DNA from: an uncultured Glaciecola sp.
GTDB taxonomy: Bacteria > Pseudomonadota > Gammaproteobacteria > Enterobacterales > Alteromonadaceae
DNA length: 35,989 nucleotides
Assembly: GCA_905479945.1 (NCBI GenBank)
Contig: CAJQOP010000042.1
Span: forward strand, 1-35,989
Reading direction: 5' to 3'
Position numbers and translations under genes: made by a program. How positions within the stretch are numbered: position 1 is the first letter of the stretch; each line of letters starts with the position of its first letter. Of the stretch, positions 16,581-23,638 are shown in pieces. The notes beneath the pieces were generated by a model. It made no database searches and was not told the DNA's origin. It worked only from the letters and a program-made list of their open reading frames with translations.

Positions 16581-16973
16581 ATGACTAAAATAACTAAAAT
16601 ATTGGTGTTGCTCGCGGGCATTTTACATGTTGCTATTTTTGCTATGGAAAGCATCTTCTTTTTAGAGGAAAAAGTGTATTCACGGTTTTTGGTCGCTTCT
16701 TTAGAAGATGCCCAAATACTGGCGTTATTTGCGTATAACCAAGGCTGGTATAATTTATTCCTAGCTGTTGCTGCGCTATCAGGTGTGCTGCTCGTCAATA
16801 GGCTTCCTAAGCATGTCGGCGCTACACTTTCGATCTACGCATGCTTGTCTATGAGTGCTGCAGCAATAGTACTAGCCTCTAGTGCACCAGAAATGATGCG
16901 AGCTGCGTTTATTCAGGGGCTTTTTCCAACTTTAGCCCTTTTATTATTTGTTTCATCTGTAAACAGACAGTAA
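16581..16973 (+). CDS. DUF1304-family membrane protein
   Basis: A 130-aa hydrophobic protein with four transmembrane helices (about 5-24, 48-68, 76-96, 105-126). The N-terminal KILVLLAGILHVAIFAMESIFF and the NQGWYNLFLAVAAL motif fit DUF1304, a family of small integral-membrane proteins of unknown function. AAGGA lies 7 bases before the ATG. It starts about 70 bases after the tandem repeat. It is not obviously coupled to the following molybdenum hydroxylase genes, which begin 109 bases later after their own Shine-Dalgarno sequence. Confidence 0.85.
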   Translation: MTKITKILVLLAGILHVAIFAMESIFFLEEKVYSRFLVASLEDAQILALFAYNQGWYNLFLAVAALSGVLLVNRLPKHVGATLSIYACLSMSAAAIVLASSAPEMMRAAFIQGLFPTLALLLFVSSVNRQ

Positions 16974-17082
16974 TAAGCTCACTTATTCTGAAATTATGCA
17001 CAAATAGTTGGATTAATAAGCTCAACCTTCCTATTTTTTGATTAACTCATATTTGAACAAAGATAAAACAAAGGACGCTATC

Positions 17083-17550
17083 ATGGCCCAAACGGTTAAT
17101 ATTAACGGCAAGTCTTACGAAATTGATGTCGACGGCTCTATGCCGCTGCTCTGGTTTTTACGCGATAAGCTAGAACTTACCGGCACTAAATTTGGCTGTG
17201 GTATGGCGGTTTGTGGGGCTTGCACTGTGCATCTAGACGGTCAGGCAACTCGGTCTTGTGTGATCCCCGTTTCTGTTGTCGCGGGTAAAAGTATTACTAC
17301 TATTGAAGGCCTATCGGAAAATCACGATCATCCTCTGCAAAAGGCTTGGCTGAAAAATAAAGTACCGCAATGTGGCTATTGCCAAGCAGGTCAGATAATG
17401 AATGCAGCTAGCTTTTTATCTCAAAACCCGACTCCAACGCCAGAAGAAATTGACACCGCCATGCAGGGTAATATTTGCCGTTGTGGCACCTATCAACGTA
17501 TCAAGGTGGCTATCTCTGAAGCGGCACTTGAACTTGGTAAGGAGGTTTAA
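17083..17550 (+). CDS. iorA: Molybdenum hydroxylase, [2Fe-2S] subunit (IorA type)
   Basis: A 155-aa iron-sulfur subunit of a xanthine-oxidase-family enzyme. The N-terminal plant-type [2Fe-2S] cluster is bound by [16 protein letters not shown] (Cys39, 44, 47) and Cys59. The C-terminal cluster is bound by [11 protein letters not shown] and NICRCGTY. It transfers electrons from the molybdenum centre of the next gene product. The ATG at 17083 has AAGGAC upstream; the longer frame starts at 17038. It runs directly into iorB (stop at 17550, start at 17552). No FAD subunit is present, typical of the isoquinoline 1-oxidoreductase class. Real substrate unknown. Confidence 0.88.
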   Translation: MAQTVNINGKSYEIDVDGSMPLLWFLRDKLELTGTKFGCGMAVCGACTVHLDGQATRSCVIPVSVVAGKSITTIEGLSENHDHPLQKAWLKNKVPQCGYCQAGQIMNAASFLSQNPTPTPEEIDTAMQGNICRCGTYQRIKVAISEAALELGKEV

Positions 17551-17551
17551 T

Positions 17552-19732
17552 ATGACTATTGAAAACGTCAGTAGACGCAAATTTATTAAGCAATCAGGTA
17601 TGGCTGTTGGTGGTTTATGGTTGGGTATTGCATTGCCTAATGTTGCCATGGCAAAGATCGGTTTAGCGACTGAAGCAGTCTTCAACCCTAATGCTTTTAT
17701 TCATATCGCGACAAACGGCGATACTTTGATTTATTGTGGTCGCTGTGAAATGGGCCAAGGTATTAGCACTGCTTTGCCCTCTGCGGTAGCTGATGAACTG
17801 GAAGCTGACTGGTCGCGCGTGAGCATCAAACAAGCGGATGGTAATGAGGAACTTTATGGCCCGCAAGCAACTGGCGGTTCGGCTAGTATTCGCGTCATGT
17901 ATATTCCAATGCGAGAAGCAGGTGCTGCAGCCAAAGCTATGTTAATTGCTGCTGCGGCCAAGAAATGGCAGGTATCAGCGAAGGATTGTTATGCAGATTC
18001 TCACTTTGTAATTAATCGCACTGACAATAGTAAACTTTCGTATGGTGAATTGGCCTCGCTGGCTGCGGATATGCCTGTTCCAGAAAATGTAGAATTGAAG
18101 GCAAAAGCTGATTATAAGTTCATTGGTAAAGACCTTGCTCGACATAACCAAGGCGATATAGTAAACGGTAAGTTGACCTATGGCGTAGACACCAAAATGC
18201 CAGGTTTGAAATACGCAGCAGTTGTTCATTGCCCCGTATTTGAAGGTAAACTAAAAAGCCTCGATAAGACAGCTGCATTAGCAATGAAAGGTGTAGAAGC
18301 GGTTGTAGAAATCCCTAGAATGGAAGTTCCATTTGGTTCGATTGGTGGAGTAGGCGTGGTAGCCGACAATACTTGGACTGCGCAGCAAGCGATTAAAAAG
18401 TTAGTAATAGAGTGGGACTTAGGTCCGAACAAAAACTACGATACAAAAGCGTATAAAGCACAGTTAGTTAAGAATGTTGAATCACCAGCGGAAAAAGCAG
18501 CTGAACGTGGTGATATTGAACAAGCATTTGCCAATGCGAAGCATAAAATAAGCGCAACATATACAGGTGGTCACCTATCTCACTCACCTATGGAGCCTAA
18601 TGCCAGCGTGGTTTGGGTGCAAGAGAATAGTTGTGAGGTGTGGGCAGCAACTCAGAGCCCAGCAGATATACAAAAGGTGTTGGCGCAGTACTTAGGTCGT
18701 GAACCAAAAGACATTTTAGTACACGTAACGATGGCAGGTGGTGCATTTGGTCGCAAATTTAAATGCGATTATGTGCAAGAAGCAGCTGCCTTATCCAAAG
18801 CCGTGAACGCACCTGTTCAATTGACATGGTCGCGAGAAGAAGATACTCGTACTGGTTACTATCATTCTATTAATGCGCAGCATATTGAGGCTGCCATTGA
18901 TGAAGAGGGCAATGTAACTGCTTGGCTTCACCGCGCTGCCTTTATGCCTATTGCATCCTTATTTAATGGTCAAGTCGATCGTGCGCCAGCTACTAGTTTG
19001 AGTGACATTTTTAATCACCCATTTGGTATCCAAAATGTTCGAACTGAAACCGGAGAAGCCAAGCGTCACACTCGAATTGGTTGGTACAGAGCTGTTTATG
19101 CTATTTTCTACGGTTTTGCTTTTGGTACATTTGCAGACGAAATGGCCAATAAAGTAGGCAAAGATACCCTAACGTTATTGAACAATATTTACGACAACAA
19201 CAAGGATCCAAAACAAGCAATACAAGTTCGACGCTCAAAGGGCGCACTTGCTTTAGCCGCAGAGAAATCAAAGTGGTTCTCACGGGATAAGTTGCCTGAA
19301 AATCAAGGAATAGGCATAGCGGTGCATTATAGCTTCGAAACTTACGTGGCAATGGCAGTGCTTGTTGAGGTTAACGGTGATGATATAAAAGTGCTTGAAG
19401 TTGATTGTGCTGTTGATTGTGGCCAAGTATTAAATGTAGATAGCGCTACGGCGCAAATGGAAGGCGCTGTGGTTATGGCGACTGCACTCTCCTTACGCAC
19501 TGAAATTGTGTTTAGAGATGGTGCAGTAGTGAACTCAAATTTCCATAACTACCCTGTACTCAGAATCAATGAAATGCCGAAGGTACGTGCACACTTTATT
19601 GATAACGGTGACAAACCTACAGGTTTAGGAGAGCCCGGTTTGGGGCCATTCCCTGCTGCACTCAGCAATGCTGTCTTTGCAGCTTCAGGCAAGCGTTATC
19701 GAGACCTTCCTTTTAAGCCATCTACTGTTTAA
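17552..19732 (+). CDS. iorB: Molybdenum hydroxylase large subunit (IorB type), Tat-exported
   Basis: A 726-aa molybdopterin-binding subunit. A twin-arginine signal (SRRKFIKQSGMAVGGLWLG) opens the protein, so the complex probably reaches the periplasm through Tat with IorA carried along. Moco-contacting motifs include GRCEMGQGISTALP, ATQSPADIQKV, GGAFGRKF and the catalytic-glutamate region TGLGEPGLGPFPAALSNAVFAASGKR. This order is typical of IorB/aldehyde-oxidase-like subunits. The start has GGAGG at 17541-17545, inside the end of iorA, so translation is coupled. The name follows the family: isoquinoline oxidation is not implied. A terminator follows at 19753. XdhC-like maturation genes are not in the window. 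Confidence 0.88.
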   Translation: MTIENVSRRKFIKQSGMAVGGLWLGIALPNVAMAKIGLATEAVFNPNAFIHIATNGDTLIYCGRCEMGQGISTALPSAVADELEADWSRVSIKQADGNEELYGPQATGGSASIRVMYIPMREAGAAAKAMLIAAAAKKWQVSAKDCYADSHFVINRTDNSKLSYGELASLAADMPVPENVELKAKADYKFIGKDLARHNQGDIVNGKLTYGVDTKMPGLKYAAVVHCPVFEGKLKSLDKTAALAMKGVEAVVEIPRMEVPFGSIGGVGVVADNTWTAQQAIKKLVIEWDLGPNKNYDTKAYKAQLVKNVESPAEKAAERGDIEQAFANAKHKISATYTGGHLSHSPMEPNASVVWVQENSCEVWAATQSPADIQKVLAQYLGREPKDILVHVTMAGGAFGRKFKCDYVQEAAALSKAVNAPVQLTWSREEDTRTGYYHSINAQHIEAAIDEEGNVTAWLHRAAFMPIASLFNGQVDRAPATSLSDIFNHPFGIQNVRTETGEAKRHTRIGWYRAVYAIFYGFAFGTFADEMANKVGKDTLTLLNNIYDNNKDPKQAIQVRRSKGALALAAEKSKWFSRDKLPENQGIGIAVHYSFETYVAMAVLVEVNGDDIKVLEVDCAVDCGQVLNVDSATAQMEGAVVMATALSLRTEIVFRDGAVVNSNFHNYPVLRINEMPKVRAHFIDNGDKPTGLGEPGLGPFPAALSNAVFAASGKRYRDLPFKPSTV

Positions 19733-19752
19733 GTAAAACATCAATATATAAG

Positions 19753-19788
19753 CATCTAACCCAAGTGGCAAGTTGGTTAGGTGTTTAT
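19753..19788 (+). terminator. Intrinsic terminator of the ior operon
   Basis: The stem CATCTAACC (19753-19761) / GGTTAGGTG (19775-19783) is extended inward by AA/TT across a bulged C and has one G-T pair. A TTTATT tract follows. It is positioned 20 bases after the iorB stop. Confidence 0.65.
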
Positions 19789-19969
19789 TCATTTCTGATC
19801 TATCCATGCAGTGCTATTGGATAAATTGAGTAATAAAAAACAGTTTCTTTAGTCATATTTATTGCAAAGAAAGACGCGCACACACCTTTCAATTTTTGAA
19901 TGTTGGACTATTCTTTAAACATGACTACAGTTACTTTAAGTGAAAGAAATCGCTTAGTAAGAGCAACTA

Positions 19970-20225
19970 AATGTCATTGTCGTTTATACTTTGTATCGTC
20001 CAAATGTGAGCGATGACATTGAAGTTAGTTTTACATCCAGATGAACAAGCTAACACACAAGACGGTAGCCAGTAATTGGCAACTAAACCCGTTCATTCGG
20101 GAAACCCTGCCCTTATAAAGGGCGTAAATGTTAATGTGATCAAAAACGTTGATGTTTAAGGACTATGATTAGCACGGAAATTAGCTGACCACCCAGAAAA
20201 AAAAGCCGGATTATTCCGGCTTTTT
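19970..20225 (+). ncRNA. Candidate structured small RNA ending at an intrinsic terminator
   Basis: Four local structures precede a strong terminator. AATGTCAT (19970-19977) pairs with ATGACATT (20013-20020). GCCA/TGGC (20068-20080), CCCG/CGGG (20088-20101, 6-base loop) and GCCCTT/AAGGGC (20109-20123, 3-base loop) follow, then the terminator. Transcription from iorB should already have stopped at 19788, so a terminator here implies a separate transcript of roughly 200-300 bases. A TATACT (19985-19990) lies near the 5' end but I see no good -35. It matches no RNA family I recognise. The 5' end and the strand are uncertain. Confidence 0.3.
20197..20225 (+). terminator. Strong intrinsic terminator in the rhlE upstream region
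   Basis: The stem AGCCGGA (20204-20210) / TCCGGCT (20215-20221) has loop TTAT. It is preceded by eight A residues and followed by five T residues, so it could act on both strands (eight U on the minus strand). No annotated gene ends here on either strand. Confidence 0.85.
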
Positions 20226-20458
20226 GACCTTCTTCCCCCCTGAATTTGGCATCACCGAACGGCAAATTACCTGATTTAAGCCTAAACTGTAGTAAACCTT
20301 CTCCATAAGTCCAATCAACACTGCATTTTCATTGCGGCATATTGCTTTCTACTGTACCCTCTGCGCGCTGAGTTTCGCCTGATTTTTATTGGCTCCTCAG
20401 TAACTCATTACCACCTAACAGCTGGTTAAGCACTACCCGAAATTAATAGAGTATATAA

Positions 20459-21703
20459 ATGTCATTTTCTTCCCTAGGTTTATCTCCACTTATTCTTCAA
20501 GCAATAGAAGAAAAAGGTTACAAGCAGCCATCGCCAATTCAAGAGAAAGGCATCCCGGTTGTTTTGTCAGGGAAGGACGTTATGGCCGCAGCTCAAACAG
20601 GCACTGGCAAGACTGCAGCTTTTACACTGCCTATTTTGTCGATGTTTGAAGGTACGAAACCAGCAGTCGGAAACAGCGTTAAAGCTCTTATATTGACACC
20701 AACAAGAGAACTTGCTGCGCAAATTGACGACAATATAAGCCATTACGGCAAGCACCTTAATTTGAAAACCGCTGTAGTCTTTGGTGGTGTTAAAATTAAT
20801 CCGCAAATGATTAAGTTGCGCAGAGGTGTTGATATTTTGGTTGCAACTCCTGGACGATTACTCGATTTATTCCAACAAAACGCGGTTAATTTTTCGAAAG
20901 TAGAAATACTTGTGCTGGATGAAGCTGACCGAATGTTAGATATGGGCTTTATTCATGACATTAGAAAAATCATGGCAAAGATGCCTAAGAAAAGACAGAA
21001 TTTATTGTTTTCAGCGACGTTTTCTGATGATATCCGCAAGCTAGCAAAAACCATTGTAAATAATCCTGTTGAAATTTCAGTGAACACAAAAAACAGCACA
21101 GTAAAGGCTATTGAACAAATTATAATCCCTGTTGATAAAACTAGCAAAAACAACTTACTTAGTCACCTGATAATAGACAGGAATTGGCATCAAGTACTGG
21201 TTTTTTGTCGCACGAAACACGGTGCCGATAGGTTAGCGAAGCATTTAATCAAAAAGAATATTACAGCGTCTGCAATACACGGCAATAAAAGCCAGGGTGC
21301 TAGAACAAAAGCCTTAGCTGATTTCAAAAATGGTGGCGTTCAGGTTTTAGCTGCGACGGATATTGCTGCTCGCGGTATCGACATTAATGAACTACCGCAA
21401 ATAGTTAATTTTGACTTACCTAATGTGGCTGAAGATTATGTGCATAGAATTGGTCGCACAGGCCGAGCCGGCGCTACCGGACATGCTTATAGTTTTGCTA
21501 CGGTTGAAGACAAAAAGAATATTAGTGAGATTCAAAAGTTGATTGGCGAAGTTATCAAAACTGAGATAATCGCTGGTTTTGAACCAAGTGATAGATTAGG
21601 ACCAGTGGCATTGAAGTCGCCCAAGCCAAAGCGTCCTAAAAAGCCAAGAACCGATGGGCCTGCGGGCGGCAATGCAAAACCAAAGCAGCCTAGAAGAAGG
21701 TAA
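20459..21703 (+). CDS. rhlE: RhlE-type DEAD-box RNA helicase
   Basis: A 414-aa ATP-dependent RNA helicase. In order: Q motif (GYKQPSPIQ, 20-28), motif I AQTGTGKT (45-52), [20 protein letters not shown] (154-157) in [16 protein letters not shown] (FSATF), [11 protein letters not shown] (motif V) and [10 protein letters not shown] (motif VI). The last 30 residues form a basic tail ([17 protein letters not shown] to PRRR) likely to bind RNA. This composition fits RhlE, which acts in ribosome assembly and RNA decay. The start has only a weak ribosome-binding site. Upstream lies an unusual 700-base non-coding region with a terminator. DeaD and SrmB are less likely, being longer or lacking this tail. 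Confidence 0.92.
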   Translation: MSFSSLGLSPLILQAIEEKGYKQPSPIQEKGIPVVLSGKDVMAAAQTGTGKTAAFTLPILSMFEGTKPAVGNSVKALILTPTRELAAQIDDNISHYGKHLNLKTAVVFGGVKINPQMIKLRRGVDILVATPGRLLDLFQQNAVNFSKVEILVLDEADRMLDMGFIHDIRKIMAKMPKKRQNLLFSATFSDDIRKLAKTIVNNPVEISVNTKNSTVKAIEQIIIPVDKTSKNNLLSHLIIDRNWHQVLVFCRTKHGADRLAKHLIKKNITASAIHGNKSQGARTKALADFKNGGVQVLAATDIAARGIDINELPQIVNFDLPNVAEDYVHRIGRTGRAGATGHAYSFATVEDKKNISEIQKLIGEVIKTEIIAGFEPSDRLGPVALKSPKPKRPKKPRTDGPAGGNAKPKQPRRR

Positions 21704-21874
21704 TCGATAGCTAAGGGAGCCTCTCGCTGTCTTGGCCTGCGTAATACAATCATTGAGACTTTTCGTCCGTCAATAACAAATAGCCGGTATTAAAAATTGA
21801 GCTTGGGTATGCAGAAACCACTATGAATTGTAGGGTTTTTTCCCTATATTGTCGCGCAACAAGGAGAGTTTTAA

Positions 21875-22165
21875 ATGAAACAACCATCATCAAAGAGTTA
21901 CGGAGTTGCCGTTTGCCTTTCAGCAATATTTGGCGTAATGGGTATTCACCATTTCTATCTCGGCAGGTATATCGAAGGATTGATAGACTTTAGCCTATTC
22001 ATAGCAACCATTTACTTTTACATAAACGGCCAAATTTTTTGGGCGATTGGTTTTGCTTTGCTTGATGGTTTACACACTTTTATAATAACAATAATGCTAC
22101 TCACTGGTTCATTTAAAGACGGTGAAGGTAACTATGTCTGCTACCCTGGACAACGTTTAGCATAA
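21875..22165 (+). CDS. TM2-domain membrane protein (first of a pair)
   Basis: A 96-aa protein with two or three transmembrane segments. It contains the TM2 signature GVMGIHHFYLGRYIEGLIDF and ends with SFKDGEGN, also found in the next gene. TM2 proteins are small integral membrane proteins of largely unknown role. The Shine-Dalgarno AAGGAGAG lies before the ATG. The gene is separated from its paralogue by 14 bases, so the two form an operon. The middle (FIATIYFYINGQIFWAIGFALLDGLHTF) is a divergent version of the usual second helix. Confidence 0.85.
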   Translation: MKQPSSKSYGVAVCLSAIFGVMGIHHFYLGRYIEGLIDFSLFIATIYFYINGQIFWAIGFALLDGLHTFIITIMLLTGSFKDGEGNYVCYPGQRLA

Positions 22166-22179
22166 ATAAGGAGATACAC

Positions 22180-22416
22180 ATGTCAGAAGTTACACAATCA
22201 GCATCAATAAGCGAAAAGGGATTTGTTCCTACATTATTATTATGCTTCTTTTTAGGTTTTTTAGGAGTTCACCGATTCTACGTGGGTAAAATAGGTACAG
22301 GCATTCTAATGCTGCTTACGCTCGGTGGGTTAGGTATCTGGTCACTCATTGATTTCATCATAATTGTGGTCGGCAGCTTCAAAGATTCAGAGGGTAATGT
22401 GATTAAGTCACAATAA
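22180..22416 (+). CDS. TM2-domain membrane protein (second of a pair)
   Basis: A 78-aa paralogue of the preceding gene. It contains GFLGVHRFYVGKIGTGILMLLTLGGLGIWSLIDFIIIVVGSFKDSEGN, a canonical TM2 domain with two helices linked by a short turn. It shares the SFKD(G/S)EGN tail with its neighbour. AAGGAGA lies 6 bases before the ATG. The two proteins probably arose by tandem duplication and then diverged, this one staying nearer the family consensus. The operon ends at the terminator at 22432-22461. Confidence 0.9.
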   Translation: MSEVTQSASISEKGFVPTLLLCFFLGFLGVHRFYVGKIGTGILMLLTLGGLGIWSLIDFIIIVVGSFKDSEGNVIKSQ

Positions 22417-22431
22417 TCTTCATTAGCCATC

Positions 22432-22461
22432 AAAAAAAGCAATCGTTAGATTGCTTTTTTT
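22432..22461. terminator. Bidirectional terminator overlapping the M48 stop codon
   Basis: Stem AAAAAAAGCAATC (22432-22444) / GATTGCTTTTTTT (22449-22461) with loop GTTA. It ends the TM2 operon on the plus strand. On the minus strand the last five codons of the M48 peptidase gene form one arm, and its TAA (22446-22448) lies in the loop. Confidence 0.9.
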
Positions 22462-23378
22462 ATGCCTAAATCAATTTCTTGCTTTTTAATATTGATTATA
22501 TTGAGCGCTTCAATGATATTTTCAGGGTAGGTTTGCTCATTCCTTAATTGCCAATTATTAGTTCTAGCTTGCTCACTCAAGCTGTTTATTCTTTCATCTA
22601 AATCCGGATGACTAGAAAACCAATTAACACTTTGTGAATCCTTATTCGCGTTATTTTCTTGCTCCATTTGCAAGGCGGCAAATAAGCTATCGTATCCTGC
22701 AACATGACCATAATGCGCATGCAATGCTTGAATGCCTAGTTCGTCTGCTTTGCGTTCTTGTTCTCGACTGAAATAAGATAAACCAAGCTCACTACCTAAC
22801 CCGCTCACGTCCAAACTTGAATAGTCACCTGTGAAGTAGCTATACAGCATGGCAATGGTTAAACCCCTTGCCATCCCAACAATAGGGTCTCGATTTTTCA
22901 CATGCGCAATCTCATGACCAATTACCATCGCGAGGCTATTTTCATCGTCCAAAGTTTCAAGTAAGCCTCGGCAAATAAACACGTGTCCGCCTAATGTTGC
23001 AAACGCATTCACTGCATCACTATCGAGGTAATGTACTTCAATTTGCATATCTTCAGGTAAATCCATATTGGCTGCTAAATCAGCGGTCAATTGGTCTAAA
23101 TAAGCCTCGATGGCTTCACGTTCTGCGCTATGTTCATCAGAATATAGATACCGAGTAGCGTCTTCGTATGGTTTTACAAACTTCTTTTCAGCAGAGAAGG
23201 GGAGGTTTATCAATATTCTGTCAGCGAAGACGATAAATAAACAGGCTAATACGAATAAGGACGTTAAGCTTATAGCTAACCATTTTACCATCTGTTGATA
23301 GTGATTTTCATGTTCAGCAGGAGGCTGATAATAAACAGGCGTTGGTTTTTGATTTATTCCATGTTGATCTTGTGACAC
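22446..23378 (-). CDS. M48-family zinc metallopeptidase
   Basis: A 310-aa membrane-anchored peptidase. One transmembrane helix (about 33-55) follows a polar proline-rich N-terminus. The catalytic zinc motif is HEIAH (155-159) in VIGHEIAHVKNRDP, with the third ligand in EQERKADELG (Glu207). FATLGGHVFICRGLLETLDDE, just before, is characteristic of M48 (Ste24/BepA/HtpX relatives). A probable role is protein quality control in the envelope, with the catalytic domain most likely periplasmic. The start is a GTG at 23378 with AAGGA upstream. Its 3' end is buried in the bidirectional terminator shared with the TM2 operon. Confidence 0.9.
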   Translation of the reverse strand: MSQDQHGINQKPTPVYYQPPAEHENHYQQMVKWLAISLTSLFVLACLFIVFADRILINLPFSAEKKFVKPYEDATRYLYSDEHSAEREAIEAYLDQLTADLAANMDLPEDMQIEVHYLDSDAVNAFATLGGHVFICRGLLETLDDENSLAMVIGHEIAHVKNRDPIVGMARGLTIAMLYSYFTGDYSSLDVSGLGSELGLSYFSREQERKADELGIQALHAHYGHVAGYDSLFAALQMEQENNANKDSQSVNWFSSHPDLDERINSLSEQARTNNWQLRNEQTYPENIIEALNIINIKKQEIDLGIKKAI

Positions 23379-23638
23379 TTAATATTCCTTGTCGATGCTG
23401 AAGGTTTAGGGGGAAAAGTATTACTTTACGCCGCGCAGTGCAAGCATTAACGATCCCACGCGCATTACCACCCCTGAAGTAGTTAAATTCGATCCAAATT
23501 CATCTCCAATTTTTATATATTTGAAGCAGCTTCTCCTTGCAGCGAGCAGTCGATAATAATCATAAATTTCGATGATGCTTGTATATAAGGTATTTAGTCG
23601 CTAGTTTTGTACCTACAACAATTAAGGTGGTAAAACCA

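Larger units (their letters stand above)
19733..20458. other. 726-base non-coding region between iorB and rhlE
   Basis: There is no convincing protein-coding gene. Contents in order: the ior terminator (19753-19788); a featureless AT-rich stretch; a long-spaced inverted repeat (19970-19977 / 20013-20020); three short GC-rich hairpins (20068-20123); an intrinsic terminator (20197-20225); and 230 bases before rhlE without clear structure, which must hold the rhlE promoter. Two short frames, ATG 19921 (31 codons) and ATG 20041 (25 codons), lack ribosome-binding sites. Confidence 0.7.

Noticed and set aside
19921..20016. 31-codon frame starting ATG 19921
   Set aside because: No ribosome-binding site and no recognisable features; chance frame.
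20041..20118. 25-codon frame starting ATG 20041 within the structured region
   Set aside because: No ribosome-binding site and its codons form the hairpins, so structure explains the sequence better.
20041..20190. c-di-GMP, glutamine, cobalamin or other known riboswitch in the rhlE upstream region
   Set aside because: The consensus motifs I remember for these classes are not present in order.
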